Positions 1-7,149 of a stretch of DNA of 8,866 bases are shown piece after piece. Positions within the stretch are counted from its first letter, which is position 1. Each line of letters starts with the position of its first letter. Source of the stretch: Brevundimonas sp. UBA4609 (lineage in GTDB: Bacteria > Pseudomonadota > Alphaproteobacteria > Caulobacterales > Caulobacteraceae); contig DGIZ01000044.1 in assembly GCA_002386585.1 (NCBI GenBank), forward strand, positions 1 through 8,866, given 5' to 3'. Position numbers and translations under genes: made by a program. The notes under the pieces were generated by a model. The model made no database searches and was not told where the DNA came from. It saw only the letters and a list, made by a program, of their open reading frames with translations.

Positions 1-176
1 GAACGGGCTGAAGTCGCCACGCCCGGTTCAGAAAGATAGGGCCGCTCGGTCGGGGACACGGGCGGCGACGCCGTCGCAGCGGGCGCGGTCGGCTGCGTGG
101 GATAGCGCGGCGGGGGCGAGGCGCAGGCCGCCACGGCCAGAGCGCCGAGCGTCAGGATCAGGCCGCCTTTTTCCAG
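1..176 (-). CDS. Probable small lipoprotein, N-terminal part (runs off the window)
   Basis: The minus strand is open from inside the end of holC to base 1. It reads as a short lipoprotein signal: LEKGG, then the hydrophobic run LILTLGALAVAAC, whose VAAC is a good lipobox with the acceptor cysteine at bases 123-125. A Pro/Ala/Thr-rich tail (PPPRYPTQPTAPAATAS) follows, as in the disordered tether of many small lipoproteins. Codon use is G/C-ending for most of the segment. No ATG, GTG or TTG lies near the signal. The best start by layout is CTG at 176-174, with GAGGGG just upstream; a second CTG at 161-159 overlaps the holC stop as CTGA. At least 58 codons are present and the C-terminus is missing. 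It would be translationally coupled to holC. I do not recognise the family and infer no function beyond membrane anchoring. A chance open frame cannot be excluded, but the lipobox and codon bias argue against it. Confidence 0.5.
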   Translation of the reverse strand, partial: MEKGGLILTLGALAVAACASPPPRYPTQPTAPAATASPPVSPTERPYLSEPGVATSAR

Positions 177-619
177 CGCCCCTCGTCCGATTGTTTCCAG
201 TAGGCCAGGTCGGCGCCGTCCGCCTTCAGCGTCCGCCAGCGCCCGCGCGCATGGTTCAGCGCCTGCTCGTCCCGACCGTCGAAGATGATGAAGCAACGTG
301 CGAACTCCTGCATGGCCCCAAGCTCTGAATCATCGACGATGAACAGCGCCTGAGCGCCATTCAGATTCTCGCCCGATTCGGACAGGAGCACAGGCTGGCG
401 CGCGGCGTGGTCGCCGTCGGCCCGTCCGTGAGGCAGGAAACTGTCGTCGCGATAGGTCCACAACAACTCGTCGATATCGTCCAGCCGATGCGAGGTCGCG
501 CCCCGGATCAGGGCGCGCCAGCCTCGCTGAAGCGTGCGCTCCAGCAGGGTCGGCAGCACCTGTTCCAGCGTCGACCGCTCCAGGTGGTAGAACCAGATTT
601 CCGGCTTGGCGTCAGACAC
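158..619 (-). CDS. holC: DNA polymerase III subunit chi
   Basis: This is the chi subunit of the replicative clamp-loader assembly, which in known systems binds single-stranded DNA-binding protein and helps the polymerase on the lagging strand. The 153 residues match the usual HolC length of about 150. Family features are visible: the N-terminal EIWFYHL strand, a leucine-rich helix (residues 18-32), the RGWRALIRGAT segment, LLWTYRDDSFLPHG near residues 52-65 (the HolC LWT...SFLPHG signature), PVLLS, and ALFIVDD in the Rossmann-like core. The C-terminus is basic (GRWKKAA), as is common. The start is GTG at 619-617, preceded by AGGAAGG (bases 629-635) at about 9 bases. It lies 25 bases after the pepA stop, an arrangement also seen in E. 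coli (pepA-holC). The partner psi (HolD) is generally not found in alphaproteobacteria, so chi probably acts through SSB and tau; that is family knowledge, not seen here. Confidence 0.93.
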   Translation of the reverse strand: MSDAKPEIWFYHLERSTLEQVLPTLLERTLQRGWRALIRGATSHRLDDIDELLWTYRDDSFLPHGRADGDHAARQPVLLSESGENLNGAQALFIVDDSELGAMQEFARCFIIFDGRDEQALNHARGRWRTLKADGADLAYWKQSDEGRWKKAA

Positions 620-628
620 CCGGCCCTA

Positions 629-635
629 CCTTCCT
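629..635 (-). promoter_or_regulatory. Ribosome binding site of holC
   Basis: On the minus strand these bases read AGGAAGG, 9 bases before the GTG at 619-617. No other strong initiation signal lies in the 25-base pepA-holC gap, so this site supports the GTG start. Confidence 0.6.
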
Positions 636-644
636 GAACTGAGA

Positions 645-2120
645 TCAGCCTTCGTAGTGGTCGGCGACCATGCGGTCGAGCAGACGCACGCCATAGCCCA
701 CGGCGCCGTCCGGCACGGTCGGGTTCTTGGAATCCTTGACCCAGGCGGTCGAGGCGATGTCGATGTGCGCCCACGGCACGCCGTTGGTGAAGCGTTGCAG
801 GAACAGCGCGGCGGTGATCGAGCCGCCGGCGCGGCCGTTGCCCATGTTCTTCACATCGGCGATCGGGCTGTCGATGTGGCGGTCGTATTCCGCCGGGATC
901 GGCATGCGCCACGACTTCTCGCCCACCTTGGGACCGGCGTCGGCGATGTTGGCGGCCAGTTCGTCGCTGTTGGTGAAGACGCCCGCATATTCCAGGCCCA
1001 GCGAGATGATGATGGCGCCCGTCAGGGTGGCCAGATCGATCATGAACTTCGGCTTGAAGCGGTCCTGCGTGTACCAGAGCGCGTCCGCCAGAACGAGGCG
1101 GCCCTCGGCGTCGGTGTTCAGCACCTCGATGGTCTGGCCCGACATGGAGGTGACCACGTCGCCCGGACGCTGGGCGTTTCCGTCCGGCATGTTCTCGACC
1201 AGGCCCAGGACGCCGACCACGTTCACCTTGGCCTTGCGGCCGGCCAGGGCGTGCATGAGGCCGGCCACGGCGGCGGCGCCGCCCATGTCCCACTTCATCT
1301 CTTCCATGCCATCGGCAGGCTTCAGGCTGATGCCGCCAGTGTCGAAGCAGACGCCCTTGCCGACGAAGGCGATGGGGGCCTCGCCCGCCTTGCCGCCGTT
1401 CCACTGGATGACGGCCAGTTGGCTTTCACGCACCGAGCCCTGGCCGACGCCGAGCAGCGAGCCCATGCCCAGCTTCTCCATCTCGGCCTCGCCCAGGATT
1501 TCGACCTTGGCGCCCAAGGCCTCCAGCTCCTTCACGCGGCGCGCGAACTCGGCCGGGTACAGGATGTTGGCGGGCTCGGACACCAGATCGCGCGAGAACA
1601 GCACCGCATCGGCCACGGCCGACAGCGGGGCGAAGGCGGCCTCGGCGCCCTTCACGTCCGAGGTCACGACGCGCACCGTCGTCACCGACGGGATCTTCTC
1701 GGCCTTCTGCTTGGTCAGGTATTTGGCGAAGCGATAGGCGGCCAGGCGCACGGCGAATCCGGCGCGGGCGGCCAGTTCCGGCGACAGATGCGAGACATCG
1801 ATCGTCAGGACTTCGGCGCCCGACAGCTTGGTCGCCTGATAGGCGGCGGCGGCGGCGGTTTCGACCGCCAGATCGTCCAGCTTGTCCGCCGCGCCCGCGC
1901 CGACCAGCAGGACGGCGTTCGCGTCGATCCCGGCCGGGGCCGCGACATTCAGGCTGCTGTTGGCGGCGCCGGTGAAGCGGCTGTTCTTCATCGCCTTGGC
2001 CAGGGCGCCCGAGGCGGCCTGATCCAGCGCCAAACCGGCGCCGGCGAGGGCTCGTCCTTCATGCGCCAGCACGACAAGAATCTCGGCGGCGCCGGGCGAA
2101 GCGACGAATTCGATTTTCAT
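645..2120 (-). CDS. pepA: Leucyl aminopeptidase (M17 family)
   Basis: A cytosolic hexameric two-metal aminopeptidase that removes N-terminal leucine and other residues from peptides. The product is 491 residues, normal for the family. Residues 1-165 form the variable N-terminal macrodomain-like part and about 175-491 the catalytic domain. Every expected active-site residue is visible: Lys255 and Asp260 in FVGKGVCFDTGG, catalytic Lys267 in SLKP, Asp278 in KWDMGG, and the M17 signature NTDAEGRL with Asp337, Glu339 and catalytic Arg341. The start is set at MKIEF (2120-2118) because GGAG (bases 2129-2132) lies 8 bases upstream and homology begins there. The frame stays open 53 codons further, to an ATG at 2279-2277, but that extension is Cys/Arg/Pro-rich and unlike PepA. 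In E. coli PepA is also a DNA-binding accessory factor for Xer recombination; nothing here tests that. It is divergent from lptF and followed by holC. Confidence 0.97.
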   Translation of the reverse strand: MKIEFVASPGAAEILVVLAHEGRALAGAGLALDQAASGALAKAMKNSRFTGAANSSLNVAAPAGIDANAVLLVGAGAADKLDDLAVETAAAAAYQATKLSGAEVLTIDVSHLSPELAARAGFAVRLAAYRFAKYLTKQKAEKIPSVTTVRVVTSDVKGAEAAFAPLSAVADAVLFSRDLVSEPANILYPAEFARRVKELEALGAKVEILGEAEMEKLGMGSLLGVGQGSVRESQLAVIQWNGGKAGEAPIAFVGKGVCFDTGGISLKPADGMEEMKWDMGGAAAVAGLMHALAGRKAKVNVVGVLGLVENMPDGNAQRPGDVVTSMSGQTIEVLNTDAEGRLVLADALWYTQDRFKPKFMIDLATLTGAIIISLGLEYAGVFTNSDELAANIADAGPKVGEKSWRMPIPAEYDRHIDSPIADVKNMGNGRAGGSITAALFLQRFTNGVPWAHIDIASTAWVKDSKNPTVPDGAVGYGVRLLDRMVADHYEG

Positions 2121-2128
2121 TAAACTGA

Positions 2129-2132
2129 CTCC
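2129..2132 (-). promoter_or_regulatory. Ribosome binding site of pepA
   Basis: GGAG on the minus strand sits 8 bases before the ATG at 2120-2118. It decides between the 491-residue start and the in-frame upstream ATG at 2279, which has no comparable site. Confidence 0.6.
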
Positions 2133-2235
2133 AGGCCGGCAATCTTGCCCCGGCCACGCTTGAATTTGCCATGGTCGCGGCGACGGTTTCGTCGGGGCGG
2201 CCGGATGTGTATTACATGGCTCGCATCGCCCTGGG

Positions 2236-2263
2236 CTGCAACACGCTCGCAGCCGATTATACG
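2236..2263 (+). promoter_or_regulatory. Candidate divergent promoter core between pepA and lptF
   Basis: The 157 bases between pepA and lptF must carry both promoters unless transcription enters from elsewhere. The only strong A/T island is GATTATAC at 2255-2262. On the plus strand TATACG (2258-2263) could be a -10 with CTGCAA (2236-2241) as a poor -35 and a 16-base spacer, placing the start of transcription roughly 7 bases before the lptF ATG. On the minus strand the same island gives a perfect TATAAT (2261-2256) towards pepA, with no recognisable -35 at 16-18 bases, and would give pepA a leader of about 125 bases. Which strand is used, or both, cannot be settled by eye. Confidence 0.35.
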
Positions 2264-2277
2264 ACCTTACCTGCCGC

Positions 2278-3411
2278 ATGACCCTGATTCAGAGGTATCT
2301 TTTCCGCCAGATCGGTCTGCCCATCGTGGCGGCGGTCGCGGCGCTGGCCGGCATCGGCCTGCTGAGCCAGAGCCTGGATCAGCTGGAGGTCATCGTCGAG
2401 CGCGGCCAGAGCGTCTGGGTCATGGTCAAGCTGACCTTGCTGGCCCTGCCGCAGCTGATCGCCGTCATCCTGCCCATCGGCCTGTTTGTCGGCGCCCTGA
2501 TCGCCCTGACGCGGCTGCAGCGCGAACAGGAGCTGACCGCCGCCTACGCCGCCGGGGTCAGCCGCTGGGCCCTGATCCGGCCCGCCCTGCAGATCGCCCT
2601 GATCGTCACGGTCGTCGCCCTGCTGGTGAACGTTTTCGTCCAGCCCTGGGCCCAGCGCGAGGGCCGCCGTCAGGCCTTCGCCATCCGCACCGACCTGGCC
2701 GCCCTGCTGGTCGAGGAAGGCCGCTTCGTCCAGGGCCCTGACGGCCTGACCGTCTATGTCCAGCAGATCGAGCAGAACGGTCTGATGAAGAACCTCTTCG
2801 TCTACCTGGACAACGGCAAGACGGTCACGACCTGGGACGCCGACACCGCCCGTTTCGGCCGCGTCGACGGCCTGCCGGTGCTGACCATGCAGAACGGGTC
2901 GATGCAGCGCTATTCCTCGCGCGAGGTGCTGAACCAGCTGTCGTTCGACCAGCAGGTGTTCGACCTGTCGCCCTACGCCAAGACCACCGAGCGCATCCGC
3001 TTCAAGCCGTCGGACCTGTGGCTGACGGACCTGTTCGACCCGACCCCCGCCCTGTTGGAAAGCGCCGGAACACGCGGCGAACTGGCGGCCGAGGGCCATT
3101 CGCGACTGGCCTCGCCCCTCTATGCTCTCGCGGCCATGGCCTTTGCGCTGGCGGCCATCCTGGGCGGGGCCTTCAGCCGCAGCGGCTACGCCGGACGCAT
3201 CGCCAGGGCCGCCGGGGCCTTTCTGATCCTGCGCGTCATCGGCTACGGCCTGGTGGCGGGGAGCGCCTGGAACGGCGCGCTGAACATCCTGCAATACGTC
3301 GTGCCGCTGGCGGCGACCGCCCTGGCCCTGCGCATCCTGTTCCGCGCGCTCAAGCCGCGCCGTCGCCGCGCCTGGGCGCCGCTGGAACGCCTGAAGGCGA
3401 GGTTCGCATGA
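2278..3411 (+). CDS. lptF: LPS export ABC transporter permease LptF
   Basis: An inner-membrane subunit of the LptB2FG transporter, which extracts lipopolysaccharide from the outer leaflet of the inner membrane and passes it to the periplasmic Lpt bridge. The 377 residues show the YjgP/YjgQ layout: an N-terminal amphipathic start (MTLIQRYLFRQ), membrane segments at about 12-31, 50-78 and 105-123, a periplasmic beta-jellyroll at about 125-265, then three more segments at about 280-297, 307-328 and 335-355, and a basic cytoplasmic tail. The loop QREQELTAAYAAGVSRW (about 81-97) is the coupling region that contacts LptB. HSRLASPLYALAAM (about 274-287) is the conserved entry to the second membrane half. 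The ATG at 2278 fits the family N-terminus but has no Shine-Dalgarno sequence, so a very short leader is possible. Its last codons overlap lptG. LptB, the ATPase, is not in the window. LptF and LptG are paralogues; the order and N-terminus favour LptF here. Confidence 0.95.
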   Translation: MTLIQRYLFRQIGLPIVAAVAALAGIGLLSQSLDQLEVIVERGQSVWVMVKLTLLALPQLIAVILPIGLFVGALIALTRLQREQELTAAYAAGVSRWALIRPALQIALIVTVVALLVNVFVQPWAQREGRRQAFAIRTDLAALLVEEGRFVQGPDGLTVYVQQIEQNGLMKNLFVYLDNGKTVTTWDADTARFGRVDGLPVLTMQNGSMQRYSSREVLNQLSFDQQVFDLSPYAKTTERIRFKPSDLWLTDLFDPTPALLESAGTRGELAAEGHSRLASPLYALAAMAFALAAILGGAFSRSGYAGRIARAAGAFLILRVIGYGLVAGSAWNGALNILQYVVPLAATALALRILFRALKPRRRRAWAPLERLKARFA

Positions 3412-4511
3412 AGCTCCGTCTCGGCCGCATCGAACGCTATGTGCTGATCCAGCAGATGAAGTCGCTGGGCGTGGCCCTGGCCGTCATCGCCGCCCTGGTC
3501 ATGCTGATCGACTTCGTGGAGGTGTCGCGCGGGCTGAACTCGTCGGGCGAGCTGTCGGGGGCGCGCATCCTGGGCCTGGTGATGGTCAAGTCGCCATCGG
3601 TCATCGTGCAGCTTCTGCCCTTCGTCTTCCTGTTCGGCACCCTGGGGGCCTTCGTCAGCCTGAACCGGCGCAGCGAGCTGATCGCCATGCGGGCGGCGGG
3701 AGTCTCGGCCTGGCGCTTCGTCCTGCCGGCGGCAGGCGCGGCGGTGGCGCTGGGCATGCTGACGGTTACGGTTCTGGGGCCGATGGCGGCGGCGGGCGAC
3801 GCGGTGTGGCAGCGCGAACGCGCCCGGATCTCCGGCTCCGTCCCCGGCGGCGCGTCCAACGAGGCGGTCTGGCTGCGCGAGGGCGACGCCAACCGCCAGA
3901 TGATCATTCGCGGCGCCCGGCAGGAACAGGCCAGCGGGCGGCTGCTGGACGCGACCTTCTTCATCTACACCACCACCTCCTCGGGGCGGCGCGTCTTCAC
4001 CGAGCGCATCGACGCGGCGACGGCCTCGCTCAACGCCGGGCGCTGGCGGCTGACCGATGCGGCGGGCGCTCAGACGGGCCAGCGAGCGGTGCGCTACGCC
4101 ACCCTGGACCTGCCGTCCAACCTGGCCGACGAGGAAGCCTTCCAGCGCTTCGCCCGACCGCAGTCGACCCCCTTCTGGTCCCTGCCCAACCAGATTCGCC
4201 GCATCGAGGACGCGGGCTTCGCCTCGACCGCCTATCAGCTGCGGCTGCAACAGCTTCTGGCCACGCCCCTGATCTTCGGCGCCATGTCCATCCTGGCGGC
4301 GGCCTTCTCGCTGCGGCTGATGCGGCTGGGCGATCTGGCGCGGATGACCGTGGCCGCCGTGGTGCTGGGCTTCGCCTTCTTCTTCCTGAACCAGTTCTCG
4401 TCCGCCATGGGTTCGGCCGAGGTCGTTCCGCCCGTGATCGCCGCCTGGTTGCCCCCGATATTGACGGCTCTCGCCGCCTTTACCTTGCTGATCTATACCG
4501 AAGACGGCTAA
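3408..4511 (+). CDS. lptG: LPS export ABC transporter permease LptG
   Basis: The second membrane subunit of LptB2FG, paired with LptF around the LPS cavity. The product is 367 residues. Start and lptF stop overlap as ATGA (3408-3411), and GAGG at 3399-3402 lies 5 bases upstream, so the two subunits are translationally coupled, fitting a 1:1 complex. Membrane segments are at about 17-37, 62-85, 104-125, 283-302, 312-331 and 341-363, with the periplasmic jellyroll at about 130-270. RSELIAMRAAGVS (about 88-100) is the LptG coupling-helix signature. YQLRLQQLLATPLIF (about 276-290) is the conserved entry to segment 4. At the end of segment 1, LIDFVEVSR puts Asp35 where, by my alignment from memory, E. 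coli LptG has Lys34 in IIKFVDQLKK; Arg41 takes the place of Lys40. The gene ends 40 bases before the favoured lptD start, and no terminator is visible between them. Confidence 0.95.
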   Translation: MKLRLGRIERYVLIQQMKSLGVALAVIAALVMLIDFVEVSRGLNSSGELSGARILGLVMVKSPSVIVQLLPFVFLFGTLGAFVSLNRRSELIAMRAAGVSAWRFVLPAAGAAVALGMLTVTVLGPMAAAGDAVWQRERARISGSVPGGASNEAVWLREGDANRQMIIRGARQEQASGRLLDATFFIYTTTSSGRRVFTERIDAATASLNAGRWRLTDAAGAQTGQRAVRYATLDLPSNLADEEAFQRFARPQSTPFWSLPNQIRRIEDAGFASTAYQLRLQQLLATPLIFGAMSILAAAFSLRLMRLGDLARMTVAAVVLGFAFFFLNQFSSAMGSAEVVPPVIAAWLPPILTALAAFTLLIYTEDG

Positions 4512-4540
4512 TCGGGCCGTTTCCGCCCGGCCGGCAATGA

Positions 4541-4545
4541 GTGGA
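4541..4545 (+). promoter_or_regulatory. Ribosome binding site favouring the inner lptD start
   Basis: GTGGA lies 6 bases before the ATG at 4552. The ATG at 4537 is preceded by CCGGCCGGCA with no purine-rich site. This is the reason for placing the lptD start at 4552, though the match is only partial. Confidence 0.4.
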
Positions 4546-4551
4546 CAACGC

Positions 4552-7047
4552 ATGACCAATCGCCGTCTCCCCCGTATGGGAGCCTTGCGTCTTCGGCTTT
4601 TGACCGGCGCGGCGTTGGTCATAGGCGCGCCCCTGTCTCAGCCGGCGTTCGCCCAGGCCGCCCAGGCCCAGGAAGCCCCTGCCTCCGCCTCGGCGCAGCC
4701 GGCGGCCGCGACGCCGCAGACGCCGGGCGCAGACGGCCTGACGCCCGACGCCGTCTTCGTCGATGCGGATTCCGCCCAGCGCCAGGGCGACGTCGTCTCG
4801 GCCCAGGGCTCGCCCGAGGATCGGGTCATGGCCCGCTTCCAGGACCACAGCCTGCGCGCCCAAGACGTCACCTATGACCTGCAGAGCCGCATCGCCACGG
4901 CCTCGGGCGACGCGGAGCTGACCGCGCCGGACGGCTCGGTCGTCCACGCCGAGCGGATCGAGCTCGATTCCGACCTCAAGGCGGGCGTGGCCGTCGACCT
5001 GGCTACGCGCCTGTCGAACGGCTCCAGCCTGATGGCCGCCACCGCCGTGAGGCGCTCCGAGACGGTCAGCGAGCTGAACAACGTCATCTTCACCCCCTGC
5101 CCCATCTGCACCGTGGACGGCGCGGCCAAGACGCCCAGCGTCTCCATCCAGGCCTCCAAGGCGGTGCAGAACGAGGAGTTGCGCGCGATCCTCTATCGCG
5201 ACGTGGTGTTCCGCCTGGGCGGGGTGCCGATCTTCTACCTGCCCGCCTTCTCGCATCCTGACCCGACGGTGGACCGGGCGTCGGGCTTCCTGGTGCCGTG
5301 GGGCGACTATCAGTCCGGCCGGGGGGTCTCGCTCGAGATTCCCTATCTGCACGTCATCTCGCCGTCCGAAGACGTGCTGGTCAGCCCGCAGTTCAACACC
5401 CGGGTCGCCCCCATGCTGAACCTGCAATGGCGCAAGCGATTCACCGACGGCGTCATTGTGGCCCGCGGCGGGGCCACCTACGGCCGCAGCTTCGGCGACT
5501 TCGACCTGGACGGCGACGGCCGCGCGGAAAGCAACGTCCGCTTCGGCGACAAGACCACGCGCAGCTATCTGCTGGCTCACGGCGCGTTCGATCCGGACGG
5601 CCCGTGGCGCTGGGGCTTCACGGCCGAGCGCGTCTCGGACAAGACCCTGTTCGACCGCTATGACGTGCGCGACGCCTATCAGGACAACGGCCTCTACTAC
5701 GGCGACAGCCGCCGCCTGATCAGCCAGATCTACGCCGAGCGCCAGACCGAGCGCTCCTATCTGTCGGTCGCGGCCTTCGCCATGCAGAGCCTGCGGCTCG
5801 ATCCGTCCTATTCGGACACCGACTTCCGCGATTCCAGCGGCTATCTGGTGTTCGAGGACGACAACACCCTGCCGCTGGTGGCGCCCCTGATCGAGGCGCG
5901 CTGGGAGCCGGAAGGCCCCGTCTTCGGCGGTCGCCTGCGTCTGCGCGGCTCGGCCGTGGCGCTGACCCGTGACGCCTATGTCGGCTTCCCGACCCTGGCG
6001 CCGGAGCTGATTCCGGGCGGCCCGGCCGACGGCCTGCCCGGCGTCGACAGCCGCCGCATCACCGGCCAGGCGGAATGGCGCCGGGTGATGATCTCGCCGA
6101 TCGGCCTGCGCTGGGAGCCGTTCGTGGACCTGCGCGCCGACTTCTATTCGGTGGACGACCTGCCGCCCTCCCTGGGCGTCGAGGACCAAACCCTCGCCCG
6201 CGCGCGGACCAGCGCCGGGGTCGACGTCAGCTATCCCCTGTATCGCCGCCTCAGCGCCTCGTCCGACCTGATCCTGGAGCCGATGGCCCAGCTGTCGATC
6301 TCCAACAAGGCCGACCTCGACCCGTTCATTCCGAACGAGGACAGCCAGATCACCGAACTGGACCATCTGTCGCTGTTCCGCATGGACCGCTTCCCCGGCT
6401 ACGACCTGCTGGAAGGCGGCCTGCGCTTCACGGCGGGCGCCCGCGCCACCCTGCGCTGGGACGATGTGCGCTCGGCCAGCCTCTTCATCGGCCGCAGCAT
6501 GCGCGCCGACGATCAGGACGAGTATCTGACGCCGATCCCGGATGATCCGACCCGCCTCTACGACCCCTCGGGCCTGGCCAGCCGGACGTCCGACTGGGTG
6601 GTGCAAGGCACGTTCAACCCCTCGGACCGGATGCGCGGCTGGTTCCACGCCACGGTCGACGGCAACGGCGAGATCCGCCGCGCCGAGGCCACGGTCGACG
6701 GCCGCTGGGGGCGTCGCAACCTGGCCAGCGTCAGCTACATCGTCGACCGCTCCAACCCGCTGGGCGGGCCCGAGAACCGCAACTACGAGTTCGTCCAGCT
6801 GTCCGGTCACCAGTTCGTCTACGGCAACTGGGGCGTGGCGGTGACCGGGATCGCCGACCTGGAGCGGGACATCATCACCCGGTCGGAGGTCGGCCTGCTG
6901 TTCGACGACGACTGCTTCCGCATCGAGCTGGGTTGGCGCCGCGACAATACCCGCGTGCGGCCGACGGGCCCGGCCGAAGGTGTTTACATCCGTCTTAACC
7001 TCGCCACTTTTGGGGCTTCAGGCTATGATCGCAATGATATGCGGTAG
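4552..7047 (+). CDS. lptD: LPS assembly protein LptD (outer-membrane translocon)
   Basis: The beta-barrel that, with the lipoprotein LptE, receives LPS from the LptA bridge and inserts it into the outer membrane. From 4552 it is 831 residues; an in-frame ATG at 4537 would add five (MSGQR). The N-terminus is a signal peptide (basic MTNRRLPRMGALRLR, hydrophobic LLTGAALVIGAPL, cut after AFA), followed by an Ala/Gln/Pro-rich linker. A periplasmic OstA/LptA-like jellyroll covers about residues 65-205, with YDLQSRIATASGDAEL typical of it. The LptD signature follows (FTPCPIC, then VVFRLGGVPIFYLPAFSHPDP and SGFLVP, about 180-250), and the rest is a C-terminal barrel with many alternating Tyr/Arg/Asp strands. 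Only three cysteines exist: 183 and 186 in CPIC and 788 in DDDCFRIEL, whereas E. coli LptD has four forming two inter-domain disulfides. A DLDGDGRAE loop lies at about 318-326. No LptE or separate LptA gene is in the window. It sits between lptG and surA. Confidence 0.95.
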   Translation: MTNRRLPRMGALRLRLLTGAALVIGAPLSQPAFAQAAQAQEAPASASAQPAAATPQTPGADGLTPDAVFVDADSAQRQGDVVSAQGSPEDRVMARFQDHSLRAQDVTYDLQSRIATASGDAELTAPDGSVVHAERIELDSDLKAGVAVDLATRLSNGSSLMAATAVRRSETVSELNNVIFTPCPICTVDGAAKTPSVSIQASKAVQNEELRAILYRDVVFRLGGVPIFYLPAFSHPDPTVDRASGFLVPWGDYQSGRGVSLEIPYLHVISPSEDVLVSPQFNTRVAPMLNLQWRKRFTDGVIVARGGATYGRSFGDFDLDGDGRAESNVRFGDKTTRSYLLAHGAFDPDGPWRWGFTAERVSDKTLFDRYDVRDAYQDNGLYYGDSRRLISQIYAERQTERSYLSVAAFAMQSLRLDPSYSDTDFRDSSGYLVFEDDNTLPLVAPLIEARWEPEGPVFGGRLRLRGSAVALTRDAYVGFPTLAPELIPGGPADGLPGVDSRRITGQAEWRRVMISPIGLRWEPFVDLRADFYSVDDLPPSLGVEDQTLARARTSAGVDVSYPLYRRLSASSDLILEPMAQLSISNKADLDPFIPNEDSQITELDHLSLFRMDRFPGYDLLEGGLRFTAGARATLRWDDVRSASLFIGRSMRADDQDEYLTPIPDDPTRLYDPSGLASRTSDWVVQGTFNPSDRMRGWFHATVDGNGEIRRAEATVDGRWGRRNLASVSYIVDRSNPLGGPENRNYEFVQLSGHQFVYGNWGVAVTGIADLERDIITRSEVGLLFDDDCFRIELGWRRDNTRVRPTGPAEGVYIRLNLATFGASGYDRNDMR

Positions 7048-7085
7048 GCATGACGCGCATTGCGGCGTAGGGGAACATGCGCCCT

Positions 7086-7108
7086 GGCGCTGTGGCGCGG
7101 CCAGCGCC
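7086..7108. repeat. Inverted repeat (hairpin) in the lptD-surA gap
   Basis: GGCGCTG (7086-7092) and CAGCGCC (7102-7108) are perfect inverted copies around a 9-base loop. The 102-base gap between lptD and surA otherwise holds little except the surA ribosome site. No T-run follows, so it is not a standard intrinsic terminator. It could slow or stabilise the transcript between the two genes, or be chance in GC-rich DNA. Confidence 0.4.
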
Positions 7109-7139
7109 GCCGACAGGCTCGGGACCGCTTTAGGGAATC

Positions 7140-7143
7140 AGGA
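7140..7143 (+). promoter_or_regulatory. Ribosome binding site of surA
   Basis: AGGA lies 6 bases before the ATG at 7150. It favours that start over a TTG at 7060 in the same frame, whose extra 30 residues are Arg-rich and would bury the signal peptide. Confidence 0.65.
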
Positions 7144-7149
7144 CTGACG

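Noticed and set aside
606..2123. A 505-codon plus-strand open frame across pepA
   Set aside because: Low-complexity Gly/His/Arg/Asp composition with no domain and a clear pepA opposite. It is a shadow frame.
2121..2279. A 53-codon N-terminal extension of pepA from the ATG at 2279-2277
   Set aside because: The extension is Cys/Arg/Pro-rich, lacks a ribosome site and runs over the putative promoter island. PepA homology starts at MKIEF, which has GGAG at the right distance.
4513..4529. A terminator after lptG
   Set aside because: CGGGC and GCCCG make only a 5-base stem with a 7-base loop and no T-run follows. Read-through into lptD is more likely.
4480..6810. A 776-codon open frame antisense to lptD
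   Set aside because: Open antisense frames are expected in GC-rich genes with biased third positions. The translation is a His/Gly/Val/Gln-rich string with no recognisable domain, and lptD is certain on the other strand.
2127..7139. GANTC (CcrM-type) sites beside gene starts: GACTC at 2127, GATTC at 2286, GAATC at 7135
   Set aside because: These overlap or neighbour the pepA and surA ribosome sites and the lptF start, but I count many more GANTC sites inside genes, so there is no visible enrichment at starts.
7060..7149. An upstream TTG start for surA
   Set aside because: It would put 30 Arg-rich residues before a good signal peptide. The ATG at 7150 has AGGA 6 bases upstream.
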